From: Prauserella endophytica
GTDB taxonomy: Bacteria > Actinomycetota > Actinomycetes > Mycobacteriales > Pseudonocardiaceae
Assembly: GCF_005146945.1 (NCBI RefSeq)
Contig: NZ_SWMS01000005.1
Span: 310,001-374,000 of the forward strand
Length of the DNA: 64,000 bases
Reading direction: 5' to 3'
Both the position numbers and the translations under genes were made by a program. Positions 28,562 to 37,115 of the stretch are shown here, piece by piece (position 1 is the stretch's first letter; each line of letters starts with the position of its first letter). The notes under the pieces were generated by a model that did not search any database, was not told the origin of the DNA, and saw only the letters and a program-made list of their open reading frames with translations.

Positions 28562-29683
28562 ATGACCGGACTGCAGGACCGCCTCACGCCGCAACAGGTC
28601 GAGGATTTCGGACAGGAGATGGACGAGCTGCGCCAGCGCGTCGTCGCCGACCTCGGAAAGTCCGATGTGGACTACATTCAGAACGTCATCAAGATCCAGC
28701 GCAGTCTGGAGATCTCCGGGCGGGCGCTGCTGTTCGCCGGGTTCTTCCCGCCCGCGTGGATCGCCGGGGTCGGCGCGCTGTCGCTGTCGAAGATCCTCGA
28801 CAACATGGAGATCGGCCACAACGTCATGCACGGCCAGTACGACTGGACTCGCGACCCGGCGCTCAGCTCCCAGCGGTTCGAGTGGGACACGGTGGCACCG
28901 GCGGAGAACTGGCGGCACTCGCACAACTACATCCACCACACCTACACCAACATCCTCGACAAGGACCGCGACGTCGGCTACGGGATCCTGCGCATCGACC
29001 CCGAGCAGAAGTGGCACCCGTACTACCTGGGCAACCCGGTCTACGCCGTGGTGCTCGCCTTCATGTTCCAGTGGGGCGTGATGCTGCACGATCTCGAGTT
29101 CGACCGGGTCGTCAAGGGCGAGCGGAAATGGTCGGAGTTCGCGGAGGTCCGCAAGCGCATGCTGCGCAAGGCGTCGCGTCAGGTCGGCAAGGACTACGTG
29201 CTGTTCCCGCTGCTGACCGGCCCGCTCGCGCCGCTGACGCTGCTCGGCAACGCCTCGGCGAACGTGGTGCGCAACCTGTGGGCGTTCTCGATCATCTTCT
29301 GCGGGCACTTCCCGGCCGACGTGGAGAGCTTCACCGAGCGGGAGACGGAGGGCGAGAGCAGGGGCCAGTGGTACCTGCGCCAGATCCTCGGCTCCGCCAA
29401 CATCACCGGCGGCCCCCTGTTCCACATACTCTCGGGCAACCTCTCGCACCAGATCGAGCACCACCTCTTCCCGGACATCCCGGCCTGCCGGTACCCGAAG
29501 ATCGCGCCCGAGGTGCGCGCGATCTGCGAGAAGTACGGCCTGCCGTACCACACCGGTCCGCTGCACAAGCAGCTCTTCTCGGTGGCGAAGAAGCTCGTCA
29601 AGCTGGCCTTGCCCGGCGGTAAGGGTGCGGACGAGCCCAAGGCCAGTACGCTGAACCGCGACCGGAACCTCAGTGCGGCGTAG
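28562..29683 (+). CDS. desA3: Membrane acyl-CoA delta-9 desaturase (DesA3-like)
   Basis: The 373-residue integral-membrane di-iron desaturase has all three histidine boxes: HNVMH near residue 86, HSHNYIHH near 119 and HQIEHH near 296. Hydrophobic pairs lie between the boxes. It introduces a double bond into long-chain acyl-CoA or lipid at the membrane. It follows its reductase in one operon under a FabR/DesT-like regulator. Length and box spacing match actinobacterial DesA3. The C-terminus is Lys-rich and hydrophilic. Confidence 0.94.
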   Translation: MTGLQDRLTPQQVEDFGQEMDELRQRVVADLGKSDVDYIQNVIKIQRSLEISGRALLFAGFFPPAWIAGVGALSLSKILDNMEIGHNVMHGQYDWTRDPALSSQRFEWDTVAPAENWRHSHNYIHHTYTNILDKDRDVGYGILRIDPEQKWHPYYLGNPVYAVVLAFMFQWGVMLHDLEFDRVVKGERKWSEFAEVRKRMLRKASRQVGKDYVLFPLLTGPLAPLTLLGNASANVVRNLWAFSIIFCGHFPADVESFTERETEGESRGQWYLRQILGSANITGGPLFHILSGNLSHQIEHHLFPDIPACRYPKIAPEVRAICEKYGLPYHTGPLHKQLFSVAKKLVKLALPGGKGADEPKASTLNRDRNLSAA

Positions 29684-29696
29684 GGACGACAGCGAC

Positions 29697-29927
29697 ATGG
29701 TGAGTCGGTTCGAGAGCGGCAAGGACACGGTGCAGGTGCTGACCGAGTCCGCGGCCACGCACATCGGCAACATCGCGGGGATCGTCACCGGTGCCGTGCG
29801 CGACATCGCGCGCGAGACCGGCGACTGGCTGACCGACGTGATCGAGATGCGCGAGGCGGCGCAGCGGGCGCGGGAGGACGACGAACGTACCGCCGGTGAG
29901 GCGGACGGATCACTCGGGCGCGAGTGA
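29697..29927 (+). CDS. Small helical protein following the desaturase
   Basis: The predicted product is 76 residues from the ATG at 29697, or 84 from the GTG at 29673, which overlaps the desaturase stop. The sequence is amphipathic (HIGNIAGIVTGAVRDIARET, then GDWLTDVIEMREAAQRARED), with no membrane helix long enough to be sure of. It is co-directional with the desaturase and its last 18 bp overlap the convergent MBL gene. Codon use is GC3-rich as in real genes. Function unknown; it may be an accessory of the desaturase operon. Confidence 0.6.
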   Translation: MVSRFESGKDTVQVLTESAATHIGNIAGIVTGAVRDIARETGDWLTDVIEMREAAQRAREDDERTAGEADGSLGRE

Positions 29928-30734
29928 TCTCGCGAGGCCGGTGAGCGGGAGGCTTTCGCCGCGCCGCAGCAGCCGCACGCTCGTGCCGGGGTGCCGCCTC
30001 GCCGCCTCGTCGAGGAAGTTCGAAATCGGCGACGTGAAGTTGCGGTAGTCATCGAAGTGCACGGGCACGGCGTGCGCCGGATCGAGCAGCTCCAGCAGCT
30101 CGCCGCCTTGCCGGTCGTCCATCGTCACCAGCATGCCGAGCACCCTCGTGCCGCCAAGATGCAGCACGGCGAGGTCGATGCCGGGAAGCCGCTCGCGGAT
30201 CTCACGCAGCTCGTCGTGCACCACCGTGTCGCCGCTGACGTAGATGCGCAGCCGCCGGGAGTCTGGCGCGGCGACGTAGTCCCAGACGGTGCCCATCACG
30301 GGCGGCAGCACCTTGCCGAGCACGCCGGTGGAGTGCCGCGCGGGCACGGCTGTGACCGTGAGTGTCGCGCCCCGCTGGCGCAGGGTCTCCGCCGACCACG
30401 TCGCGAGCGGCACCGGCTCGCGGAACCCGTGGCGCCGCAGCCGCCGCGCCGCGTGGCCGGTGGTGAGGATCGGCAGGTCGGGGGCGAGTCCTCGCCGCGC
30501 GACACGGTCGAAGTGGTCCCCGTGCAGGTGGGAGAGCACCACGGCGTCGAGCGGCGGCAGCTCCGCGATCCCTGCCGACGGCTCGGTGCGCCGCCGCGAG
30601 AACAGGCCCTGGCCGAAGTAGCACCACTGACCCCGGTGCAGGAAGTTCGGATCGGTGAGCACCGTGAACGGGCCGAGCCGCACCAGCGTCGTCGCCGTGC
30701 CGATGAACGTCAGTGAGTCCTCGCGGGGAAACAT
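29910..30734 (-). CDS. MBL-fold metallo-hydrolase (UlaG/RomA-like)
   Basis: The 274-residue metallo-beta-lactamase-fold protein has TFIGTATTLVRLGPFTVLTD (UlaG-type N-terminus), the zinc motif SHLHGDHFD, and later YVSGDTVVHDEL and AVPVHFDDY. This is the group of N-acyl-phosphatidylethanolamine phospholipase D/UlaG-like hydrolases. There is no signal peptide. It stands alone between the desaturase operon and a NUDIX gene on the opposite strand. The substrate is not known. Confidence 0.9.
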   Translation of the reverse strand: MFPREDSLTFIGTATTLVRLGPFTVLTDPNFLHRGQWCYFGQGLFSRRRTEPSAGIAELPPLDAVVLSHLHGDHFDRVARRGLAPDLPILTTGHAARRLRRHGFREPVPLATWSAETLRQRGATLTVTAVPARHSTGVLGKVLPPVMGTVWDYVAAPDSRRLRIYVSGDTVVHDELREIRERLPGIDLAVLHLGGTRVLGMLVTMDDRQGGELLELLDPAHAVPVHFDDYRNFTSPISNFLDEAARRHPGTSVRLLRRGESLPLTGLARSLAPE

Positions 30735-30822
30735 CGCCGTGGGCTACCCGCACGGCCGCGGCGTAACCTCCCGATCATGACCGTCCACAACGGAGCGTCC
30801 ACGATGGCGCTACGCTGCGTTC

Positions 30823-31392
30823 ATGGCTGACGCTCTCGCTCCGTTGACGCGGCTGCTGCACCGGTATCGTGCGCAGGATCCCGTGGAGGAAGCCGACCTC
30901 GCTCGCGTGCGCGAGCTGGTGGAGACCAGCGACGCGCCCTGGGACCGGTCGACGCCGCTGCACGTCACCGGATCGGCGTTCGTCGTGCACCCGGGAACGA
31001 ACCGGGTCCTGCTGCGCTGGCACGAGCGGCAGCAGGCGTGGCTGCACGTCGGCGGCCACTTCGACCCAGGTGAGAACGACCCGCTCGACGTCGCACTGCG
31101 TGAGGGCCGGGAGGAGACGGGGCTGCGCGACCTCGCGCCGTGGCCGGACGCGGAGCTGGTGCACCTCGCGATCGTGCCGGTGCCCGCGAAGGGCGCCGAG
31201 CCCGCACACGAGCACGCCGACCTGCGCTTCGTGCTCGCCACCGGCGTACCCGGCACGATCACGGCCGAGCGGCCCGACGCGCCTCTGCGCTGGCTCACGC
31301 TGCCCGAGGCGCTCGAGTCGAGCGACCTGCCGAACCTGCGCGAGAGCCTGGCCCGCGTGGAGCGGCTGGTTCGTCCTCCGGGGGTGAGGTGA
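30823..31392 (+). CDS. NUDIX hydrolase
   Basis: The 189-residue protein contains a complete Nudix box, GHFDPGENDPLDVALREGRE followed by ETGL, within VGGHFDPGE. The N-terminal helix (residues 1-40) precedes the catalytic fold. Such proteins hydrolyse nucleoside-diphosphate derivatives with Mg2+. It lies upstream of an MFS gene in the same direction. The substrate is undetermined. Confidence 0.9.
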   Translation: MADALAPLTRLLHRYRAQDPVEEADLARVRELVETSDAPWDRSTPLHVTGSAFVVHPGTNRVLLRWHERQQAWLHVGGHFDPGENDPLDVALREGREETGLRDLAPWPDAELVHLAIVPVPAKGAEPAHEHADLRFVLATGVPGTITAERPDAPLRWLTLPEALESSDLPNLRESLARVERLVRPPGVR

Positions 31393-31423
31393 CGGGTGCC
31401 TCGAGAGGGCACCGTGTGTCCTC

Positions 31424-32911
31424 ATGAGCACCGCGACCACCTCGGCGCACAGCGGCGTCCTCGGGACGGCGTGCGTCTCCACGTTCGTCGTCAACGCCAA
31501 CACCTCGGCGGTCAGCATCCTGCTGCCCTCGATCGGCTCCGACCTCGGCGTCTCGATCGACCTGCTGCAATGGGCCGTGACCGGGTACATGCTGGTCGGG
31601 GCGGCCACGATCGTCACGTCGGGCGCGCTCGGCGACGTGTTCGGCAGGCGGAGGATGTTCGTCTACGGGCTGCTGCTGTTCGTGGTCTCGTGCGTGTTGA
31701 TCGCGCTCGCGCCCGGCGGCTGGCTGGTGATCGTGGGCAGGGTGATCCAGGGCGCGGCGGGCGCGGCGATCGTCGCGTCGGGGCTGAGCCTGCTCTCGGT
31801 GGTCACCACCGGGCCCGCACAGATGCGCGCCGTGGCGCTGTGGGGAGGGGCCGCGGCTGCAGGCGCAGCGGCTGGGCCCGTGCTCGGCGGTGTGCTCAAC
31901 GAGGCGACCGGCTGGCAGGGACTGTTCTGGATCGACGCGGGCATCGCCGCCCTCTGCGTGCCGTGGGTGTTGCGCACGGTGCCGGAGTCGCGCGACCCTG
32001 CGCGCCCACGCAAGATCGACGTGGCGGGCACGCTGCTGGTGGCCGCCGTGCTCGCGCCCTTCGTGTTCGCGATGACGGAGGGCTCGTCGTGGGGCTGGGC
32101 GTCGGTGCCCACGCTGGTGTGCCTGGTGATCTCGGTGGTGGCGGCCGTGGTGTTCGTCGCCGTCGAACGCAGGGTGGCCGCGCCGCTCGTGGACCTGCGG
32201 CTGCTGCGCAACACGCGACTGGTGGGCGCGACCACGGCCATCCTCATCGGGGCCGGGGCGATCGCGGGACTGTCGCTGCTGATCAGCCTGTACTTCCAGG
32301 AACCGGCGACGTTCGGGATGAGCAGCCTGGAGGCCGGGCTCGCGACGCTGCCACTCGCGGCGCTGGTGATTCTGGCGGCTCCCGCCGTGACCCCGCTGGC
32401 GCACAAGTTCACGCCCCGCGCGGTGATCATCGCCGGGTTCGTGCTGATGACGGCCGGGTTCGCGGTGCTCGGCGCCGTCGGGCCGTCGTGGACGTACTGG
32501 GCGATGCTGCCTGCCCTGGTCGGAATCGCCGTCGGGCTCGCGCTGTCCAACGGGCCCGCGTCGTCCATCGCGACCGCGTCGGTGGCCGAGGAGGAGGTCG
32601 GCGCCGCGTCGGGGATCTCGAACATGGCCAGGTACGTGGGCGGCGCGGTGCTCACCGCGGTCGCCGCCGGAATCTACGGGTCGGTGACCGCGAACCGCGA
32701 GGCTGCGGGCGATCCGAGAGGCTCGTCGCTGGCCGACGGGCTCGCCGTGTCGTGCCTCGCGCTGGCGATCTTCTCGGCGTCGGGGATCGTGCTGGGCTTG
32801 CTGGCGGCCCGGCGTGCGCGCCGCCCCCGGCCGCTCGACTACGCCGCCGCCGCGGCGGCGACCGCCCACACTCTCCCGGTGCACACCGCGGAACGCGCCC
32901 CGCTGGGGTGA
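31424..32911 (+). CDS. MFS multidrug-type transporter (DHA2, 14-TM)
   Basis: The 495-residue membrane protein has about 14 hydrophobic helices. The DHA motif A version GALGDVFGRRRMFVYGLLLF, WAVTGYMLVGAA and the helix-5 motif GPVLGGVLNEATGWQGLFWI are all visible. Proteins of this group export drugs or metabolites by proton antiport. It follows the NUDIX gene after 31 bp. Confidence 0.92.
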   Translation: MSTATTSAHSGVLGTACVSTFVVNANTSAVSILLPSIGSDLGVSIDLLQWAVTGYMLVGAATIVTSGALGDVFGRRRMFVYGLLLFVVSCVLIALAPGGWLVIVGRVIQGAAGAAIVASGLSLLSVVTTGPAQMRAVALWGGAAAAGAAAGPVLGGVLNEATGWQGLFWIDAGIAALCVPWVLRTVPESRDPARPRKIDVAGTLLVAAVLAPFVFAMTEGSSWGWASVPTLVCLVISVVAAVVFVAVERRVAAPLVDLRLLRNTRLVGATTAILIGAGAIAGLSLLISLYFQEPATFGMSSLEAGLATLPLAALVILAAPAVTPLAHKFTPRAVIIAGFVLMTAGFAVLGAVGPSWTYWAMLPALVGIAVGLALSNGPASSIATASVAEEEVGAASGISNMARYVGGAVLTAVAAGIYGSVTANREAAGDPRGSSLADGLAVSCLALAIFSASGIVLGLLAARRARRPRPLDYAAAAAATAHTLPVHTAERAPLG

Positions 32912-32921
32912 CCCCGCGGTT

Positions 32922-33037
32922 GCAGTGAAGGCCACCTTCACTGCGTTGGATCAACACAGCGGCGCGCAGCGTCTCCGTTTGGGTGGTGGTGGGAGGCGGG
33001 TGGGCGCAGGGATGGTGGCCTTCACTGCGTTGGATCA
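32922..33037. repeat. Degenerate member of the palindromic hairpin family, split by a 64-bp spacer
   Basis: The left arm GCAGTGAAGGCCACC at 32922-32936 and the right arm GGTGGCCTTCACTGC at 33013-33027 are complementary but separated by unrelated sequence. Each is followed by the direct repeat TTCACTGCGTTGGATCA (32937-32953 and 33020-33036). It lies between the convergent MFS and inositol-dehydrogenase genes. Confidence 0.7.
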
Positions 33038-33039
33038 GG

Positions 33040-34044
33040 TCAGCCGGATCGGACCTCCGCGAGGGCTACCGGGCGGTGTTCGGCGCGGGAGATCTCGCAC
33101 GCCTCGGCGACGTAGAATGCCTCCAGCGCGTCCGCCGGGGTGCACGGGCTGGGGCTGCGGCCGGCGACGACCTGCGTGAACGTCTCCAGTTCACGGACGT
33201 AGGCGGGGGCGAAGCGGTTCAGGAAGTGCGGGTACGGGGGGCCCGCGGGCCGGTCGATCCCGGGCTCGGCGGACGTGAGCGGGGTCCGCTCGTCGAGCCC
33301 CACGGCGATGCTGTCGTGCTCGCCCAGCAGTTCCAGCCGCACGTCGTAGCCCGCGCCGTTGTAGCGGGTGGCTGAGACGAGCGCGATGGTGTCGTCGTCG
33401 AGCGTCAGCACGGCGGCTCCCGTGTCCACGTCGCCGGCCTCGGCGAAGAACGCCGCACCGCGGTTGGTGCCCAGCGCGTAGACCTCGGCCACCTCGCGGC
33501 CGGTGACCCAGCGGATGATGTCGAAGTCGTGCACGCCGCAGTCGCGGAACAGCCCGCCGGAACGGGGCACGTACTCGGCGGGCGGGGGAGCCGGGTCCAG
33601 CGTGGTCGCCCGCAGCGTGTGCAGCCTGCCGAGCTCGCCGGAAGCCACGGCGGCGCGCGCGGCGGCGTAGCCCGCGTCGAACCGCCGCTGGAACCCGATC
33701 TGCACGGGCACCCCCGAGCCCTCGGTGGTCTCGATGACCTTCAGCGTGCCCGCGAGGTCCGCCGCGACGGGCTTCTCGCAGAACACTGGGATCCCCGCCG
33801 CGACCGCCCTGCCGATGAGCTCGGGGTGGGAGTCGGTGGCCGTGGCGATCACCAGCCCGTCCGGCGCCGAGGCGAACAGCGCGTCGAGGTCGGCGACGAA
33901 CTCCGCGCCGAGCCCGGCCGCCGCCACCCGCGCGCGCTCCGGGTCGAGATCGGTGACGAGCAGCGACTCGACCTCCGGGATGCCGCGCAGGATCCGCGCG
34001 TGTGCCGTGCCGATGCGGCCGATACCGGCGAGTCCTAACCGCAT
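33040..34044 (-). CDS. iolG: Gfo/Idh/MocA oxidoreductase, probable myo-inositol 2-dehydrogenase
   Basis: The 334-residue protein has the N-terminal Rossmann motif GLAGIGRIGTAHARIL and the conserved EKPVAAD (active Lys). SGGLFRDCGVHDFDIIRWVT carries the catalytic Asp/His, as in IolG. It sits at the head of the inositol locus, 17 bp after the LacI gene in the same direction. It would oxidise myo-inositol to scyllo-inosose with NAD+. Related sugar dehydrogenases of the family cannot be excluded by sequence alone, but the neighbours favour iolG. Confidence 0.9.
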   Translation of the reverse strand: MRLGLAGIGRIGTAHARILRGIPEVESLLVTDLDPERARVAAAGLGAEFVADLDALFASAPDGLVIATATDSHPELIGRAVAAGIPVFCEKPVAADLAGTLKVIETTEGSGVPVQIGFQRRFDAGYAAARAAVASGELGRLHTLRATTLDPAPPPAEYVPRSGGLFRDCGVHDFDIIRWVTGREVAEVYALGTNRGAAFFAEAGDVDTGAAVLTLDDDTIALVSATRYNGAGYDVRLELLGEHDSIAVGLDERTPLTSAEPGIDRPAGPPYPHFLNRFAPAYVRELETFTQVVAGRSPSPCTPADALEAFYVAEACEISRAEHRPVALAEVRSG

Positions 34045-34061
34045 GTGCCGCCCTTTCGTGG

Positions 34062-35069
34062 TCAGTTCGGGGGAGCGCCGGTGGTGCCCCTCGGCACCAG
34101 CGACGGGTGGAGCAGGTGCCGTGCCGGGGCGGTCCGCTCGCCGCGCACCCGTTCGAGCAGCGCCTCGATCGCGAGCCTGCCCATCTCCAGCCTCGGCTGG
34201 TCGACCGTGGTCAGGGAGACACGGCGGAGCGCCGAGAACGACGTGTTGTCGTAGCCGACCACCGAGATGTCCTCGGGAATGCGCAGGCCCTCCTCCTCCA
34301 GCGCGGAGATGGCGCCGAAGGCGTTGAAGTCGTTGCCGCAGAACAACGCCGTGGGTCTTTCGGCGCGCGGGACCGTGTCGAGCAGGTGGCGGACGGCCTT
34401 CTCCCCGGCGGTGTCGGTGTGCTCGCTCGGCAGCACCACGGGAGTGAGCCCGTGCGCCTTCATGGCGAGCCGGTAGCCGCGCCGCCGGGCCGCCGCGGTG
34501 GTGGCGGTGCCGCCGTCGAGGTGTGCGATGCGGCGGTGCCCGAGCGAGATGAGATGCTCGACGGCGAGGACGGAACCGGCCACCCCGTCGTCGTTCACGG
34601 TGTCCACGGTGGACAAACGCGAGCCGCGGGAGACCAGCACCACGGGGCACGTTCGCGCGGCGGCCTCGATCGCGGACGCAGGCAGCACGGGGGAGAGCAG
34701 CACGACCCCGGCGGGGTGGAAGGAGAGCAGGTTGCGCAGTGCGGCCTTTTCCCTGCCGGGACTGCGGGAGCCGGAGTTGAGCACCAGCTCGAACCCGGCC
34801 TCCCTCGCCGCGCCCTCCAGCCCCTCGATCACGTCGGCGAAGAACGCGTTGCGCAGGTCCGAGACCATCACGCCGAGCACCGTGGACGTGCGGCTCGCCA
34901 GTGCCCTCGCCATCACGTGCGGCTGGTAGCCCAGCTCGTCGGCCGCCGTGAGCACGGCCTGCCGCCGCCGGTCGCTGACCTTCGGCGAGTTGTTGAGGAC
35001 GAGGGAGACCAGTGCCCTCGACACGCCCGCACGGGCGGCCACGTCCTCCATCGTCGGTCGTGCCAACAC
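34062..35069 (-). CDS. LacI-family transcriptional regulator of the inositol locus
   Basis: The 335-residue protein starts RPTMEDVAARAGVSRALVSL and then NNSPKVSDRRRQAVLTAADE, the LacI helix-turn-helix and hinge, followed by a periplasmic-binding-like core. The GTG at 35069 gives six residues before the helix-turn-helix and is preferred. An ATG at 35051 would leave none. It is co-transcribed with iolG and divergent from the iol/ABC operon. Two tandem LacI-type operators lie between them. Confidence 0.9.
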   Translation of the reverse strand: MLARPTMEDVAARAGVSRALVSLVLNNSPKVSDRRRQAVLTAADELGYQPHVMARALASRTSTVLGVMVSDLRNAFFADVIEGLEGAAREAGFELVLNSGSRSPGREKAALRNLLSFHPAGVVLLSPVLPASAIEAAARTCPVVLVSRGSRLSTVDTVNDDGVAGSVLAVEHLISLGHRRIAHLDGGTATTAAARRRGYRLAMKAHGLTPVVLPSEHTDTAGEKAVRHLLDTVPRAERPTALFCGNDFNAFGAISALEEEGLRIPEDISVVGYDNTSFSALRRVSLTTVDQPRLEMGRLAIEALLERVRGERTAPARHLLHPSLVPRGTTGAPPN

Positions 35070-35129
35070 GCCCTCCGCAAGAAACCGCTCCGCGACGCAC
35101 TTGACAGTGCCGCTCGGGACGCTACACGC

Positions 35130-35143
35130 TTGGAGCGCTCCAA
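35130..35143. promoter_or_regulatory. LacI-type operator TTGGAGCGCTCCAA
   Basis: A perfect 14-bp palindrome lies between the LacI gene and the divergent iol/ABC operon. It has the central CG and the AGCGCT core typical of LacI operators. Confidence 0.75.
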
Positions 35144-35146
35144 CCA

Positions 35147-35160
35147 ATAGAGCGCTCCAA
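35147..35160. promoter_or_regulatory. Second LacI-type operator ATAGAGCGCTCCAA
   Basis: This copy differs from the perfect palindrome at 35130 only in the outermost left bases. Its centre is 17 bp away, close to two helical turns, so cooperative repressor binding over both promoters is plausible. Confidence 0.65.
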
Positions 35161-35190
35161 CGGCGGAGCGCCCGGGAGGGACGCACCCTG

Positions 35191-36084
35191 ATGACGTCGC
35201 CGTCGCGGTTTCGTGTGGCAGGAGCCCCGATCTCGTGGGGTGTGTGCGAGGTGCCGGGCTGGGGCACGCAGCTCGACGTCACCACGGTGCTTGGCCAGAT
35301 GGCCGAACTGGGTCTGGGGGCTACGGAGCTCGGGCCGCCGGGCTACCTGCCGACGGAACCCGGGGCGCTGCGGGCGTTGCTGAGCGAGTACGCGCTGGGG
35401 CTGGTCGGCGGTTTCCTCGCCGTGCCCATGCACACCGAACCGGAGCGCGCCCGCGCCGCCGCCGAGGAGTCCGCCGCGCTGCTCGCCGAGTGCGGGGCGG
35501 AGGTGCTCGTGCTCGCCGCCGCGACAGGGCTCGACGGCTACGACGAACGGCCCGCGCTCGACTACCGGGGCTGGCGCGCGCTCGTCACCACGGCGGAGGA
35601 GATCCAGGTCCTCGCGCGAAGGCACGGGCTGCGCGCGGTCCTGCACCCGCACGTCGGCACCCACGTCGAGCGGGAGGACGAGGTGGAGCGCTTCCTCGCC
35701 GACTCGTCGCTCCCGCTGTGCCTGGACACCGGGCACCTGCTCGTCGGCGGCACCGACCCGGTGGCGCTCGCCCGGCGGCACCCCGCGCGCATCGGGCACG
35801 TGCACCTCAAGGACGTCCGCGCGGACCTCGCCGGGCGGGTGCGCGCAGGGGAACTCGACTACACCGCCGCCGTCGGGCAGGGCCTGTACGTGCCGCTCGG
35901 CGACGGCGACGTGGACCTCGCGGCGATGGTCGGCTTCGTCCGCGCCGCGGGCTACCCCGGCTGGTACGTGCTCGAACAGGACACCGTGCTCGGCGAGCAC
36001 GACACGGGCGACCGGCCGAAGCGGGACACCGCGCGCAGCCTGGCCTACCTGAACGACCTCGTCAGCCGGCTGCCCGCCGGCTGA
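35191..36084 (+). CDS. iolE: TIM-barrel sugar isomerase/dehydratase, probable myo-inosose-2 dehydratase (IolE-like)
   Basis: The 297-residue protein of the AP endonuclease 2/xylose isomerase-like TIM barrel superfamily starts with GAPISWGVCEVPGWGTQLD. Metal-site motifs include VLHPHVGTHVE, CLDTGHLLVGG, IGHVHLKDV and VLEQDT. In inositol loci the IolE member dehydrates scyllo-inosose. Closely related IolH-like isomerases are the alternative. It starts the rightward operon and is followed at 23 bp by the ABC binding protein. Confidence 0.82.
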   Translation: MTSPSRFRVAGAPISWGVCEVPGWGTQLDVTTVLGQMAELGLGATELGPPGYLPTEPGALRALLSEYALGLVGGFLAVPMHTEPERARAAAEESAALLAECGAEVLVLAAATGLDGYDERPALDYRGWRALVTTAEEIQVLARRHGLRAVLHPHVGTHVEREDEVERFLADSSLPLCLDTGHLLVGGTDPVALARRHPARIGHVHLKDVRADLAGRVRAGELDYTAAVGQGLYVPLGDGDVDLAAMVGFVRAAGYPGWYVLEQDTVLGEHDTGDRPKRDTARSLAYLNDLVSRLPAG

Positions 36085-36107
36085 GCCGAACCGACTGGAG
36101 AGAGACG

Positions 36108-37115
36108 ATGAAGTCCGAATCCACTCACAGGTTCCTTCCGAAACGACGATGGCTCGCCGCGGCGGGACTCGCCGGCGCCCTCGCGCTCACCGCGTGCGCC
36201 GGGCCCGAGGGCGAGGAACCCGCCGCGCAGGAGGGCCAGAACCAGCAGGCGCAGGGCGACCTGACCGTCTCCGTGATCTCGCACGGCACGGCGGGCGACG
36301 CGTTCTGGAACGTCGTCAAGAACGGCGCCGAGGCAGCGGGCCGCGACCTGGGGGTCCAGGTCGAGTACACCGCGGACGGTGACCCCGGCGCGCAGGCTCG
36401 GCTCATCGACAACGCCGTGGCACAGCGGGTCGGCGGGCTCGTGGTGTCGATGGCCAACCCCGACGCGCTCGGGCCGTCCATCCAGCGCGCGGTGCAGGCG
36501 GGAATCCCGGTGATCACGATCAACTCCGGCGAGGACCGCAGCGCCGAGTTCGGCGCCCTCACGCACGTCGGGCAGAACGAGACCGTCGCGGGCGAGCAGG
36601 CCGGTGCCGCGTTCGCCGATGCGGGCAAGCGCAAGATGCTGTGCGTCATCCACGAGGCCGGCAACATCGGCCTCAACCAGCGTTGCGACGGCGCACGTGA
36701 GGGTTTCTCCGGGCAGGTCAGCAATCTCCAGGTCGACATCAGCAACCCGACCGACGTCGAGTCGCGGATCAGGGGAGCCGTGCAGACCGACCCGTCGATC
36801 GACGCGGTGCTGACGCTGAACTCGCAGGTCGCCGCACGCGCCGCGAGCGCGATCGAGGCCGCGAACTCGAACGCCGAGGTGGCGACGTTCGACCTCAACG
36901 CCGACGTCGTCTCGGCCATCAAGTCCGGCGAGGTGCTCTTCGCCGTCGACCAGCAGCAGTACCTCCAGGGCTACCTGCCGGTGCAGTTCCTCAAGCTGTA
37001 TCGCGACAACGCCAACGTGGTCGGCGGAGGGCGGCCGGTGCTCACCGGGCCGGACCTGGTGGAGCGGGACAACGTCGACCGCATCGGCCAGTACGTGGAG
37101 CGGGGCACGCGATGA
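36108..37115 (+). CDS. Sugar ABC transporter substrate-binding lipoprotein (CUT2)
   Basis: The 335-residue protein has a lipoprotein signal (LAGALALTACAG). The periplasmic-binding-protein type 1 fold follows, with VISHGTAGDAFWNVVKNGAE at its start and DLNADVVSAIKSGEV near the end. It would capture inositol or a similar polyol or sugar outside the membrane. It overlaps the permease gene by ATGA. The Gln-rich linker after the lipobox is typical of surface lipoproteins. Confidence 0.92.
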   Translation: MKSESTHRFLPKRRWLAAAGLAGALALTACAGPEGEEPAAQEGQNQQAQGDLTVSVISHGTAGDAFWNVVKNGAEAAGRDLGVQVEYTADGDPGAQARLIDNAVAQRVGGLVVSMANPDALGPSIQRAVQAGIPVITINSGEDRSAEFGALTHVGQNETVAGEQAGAAFADAGKRKMLCVIHEAGNIGLNQRCDGAREGFSGQVSNLQVDISNPTDVESRIRGAVQTDPSIDAVLTLNSQVAARAASAIEAANSNAEVATFDLNADVVSAIKSGEVLFAVDQQQYLQGYLPVQFLKLYRDNANVVGGGRPVLTGPDLVERDNVDRIGQYVERGTR

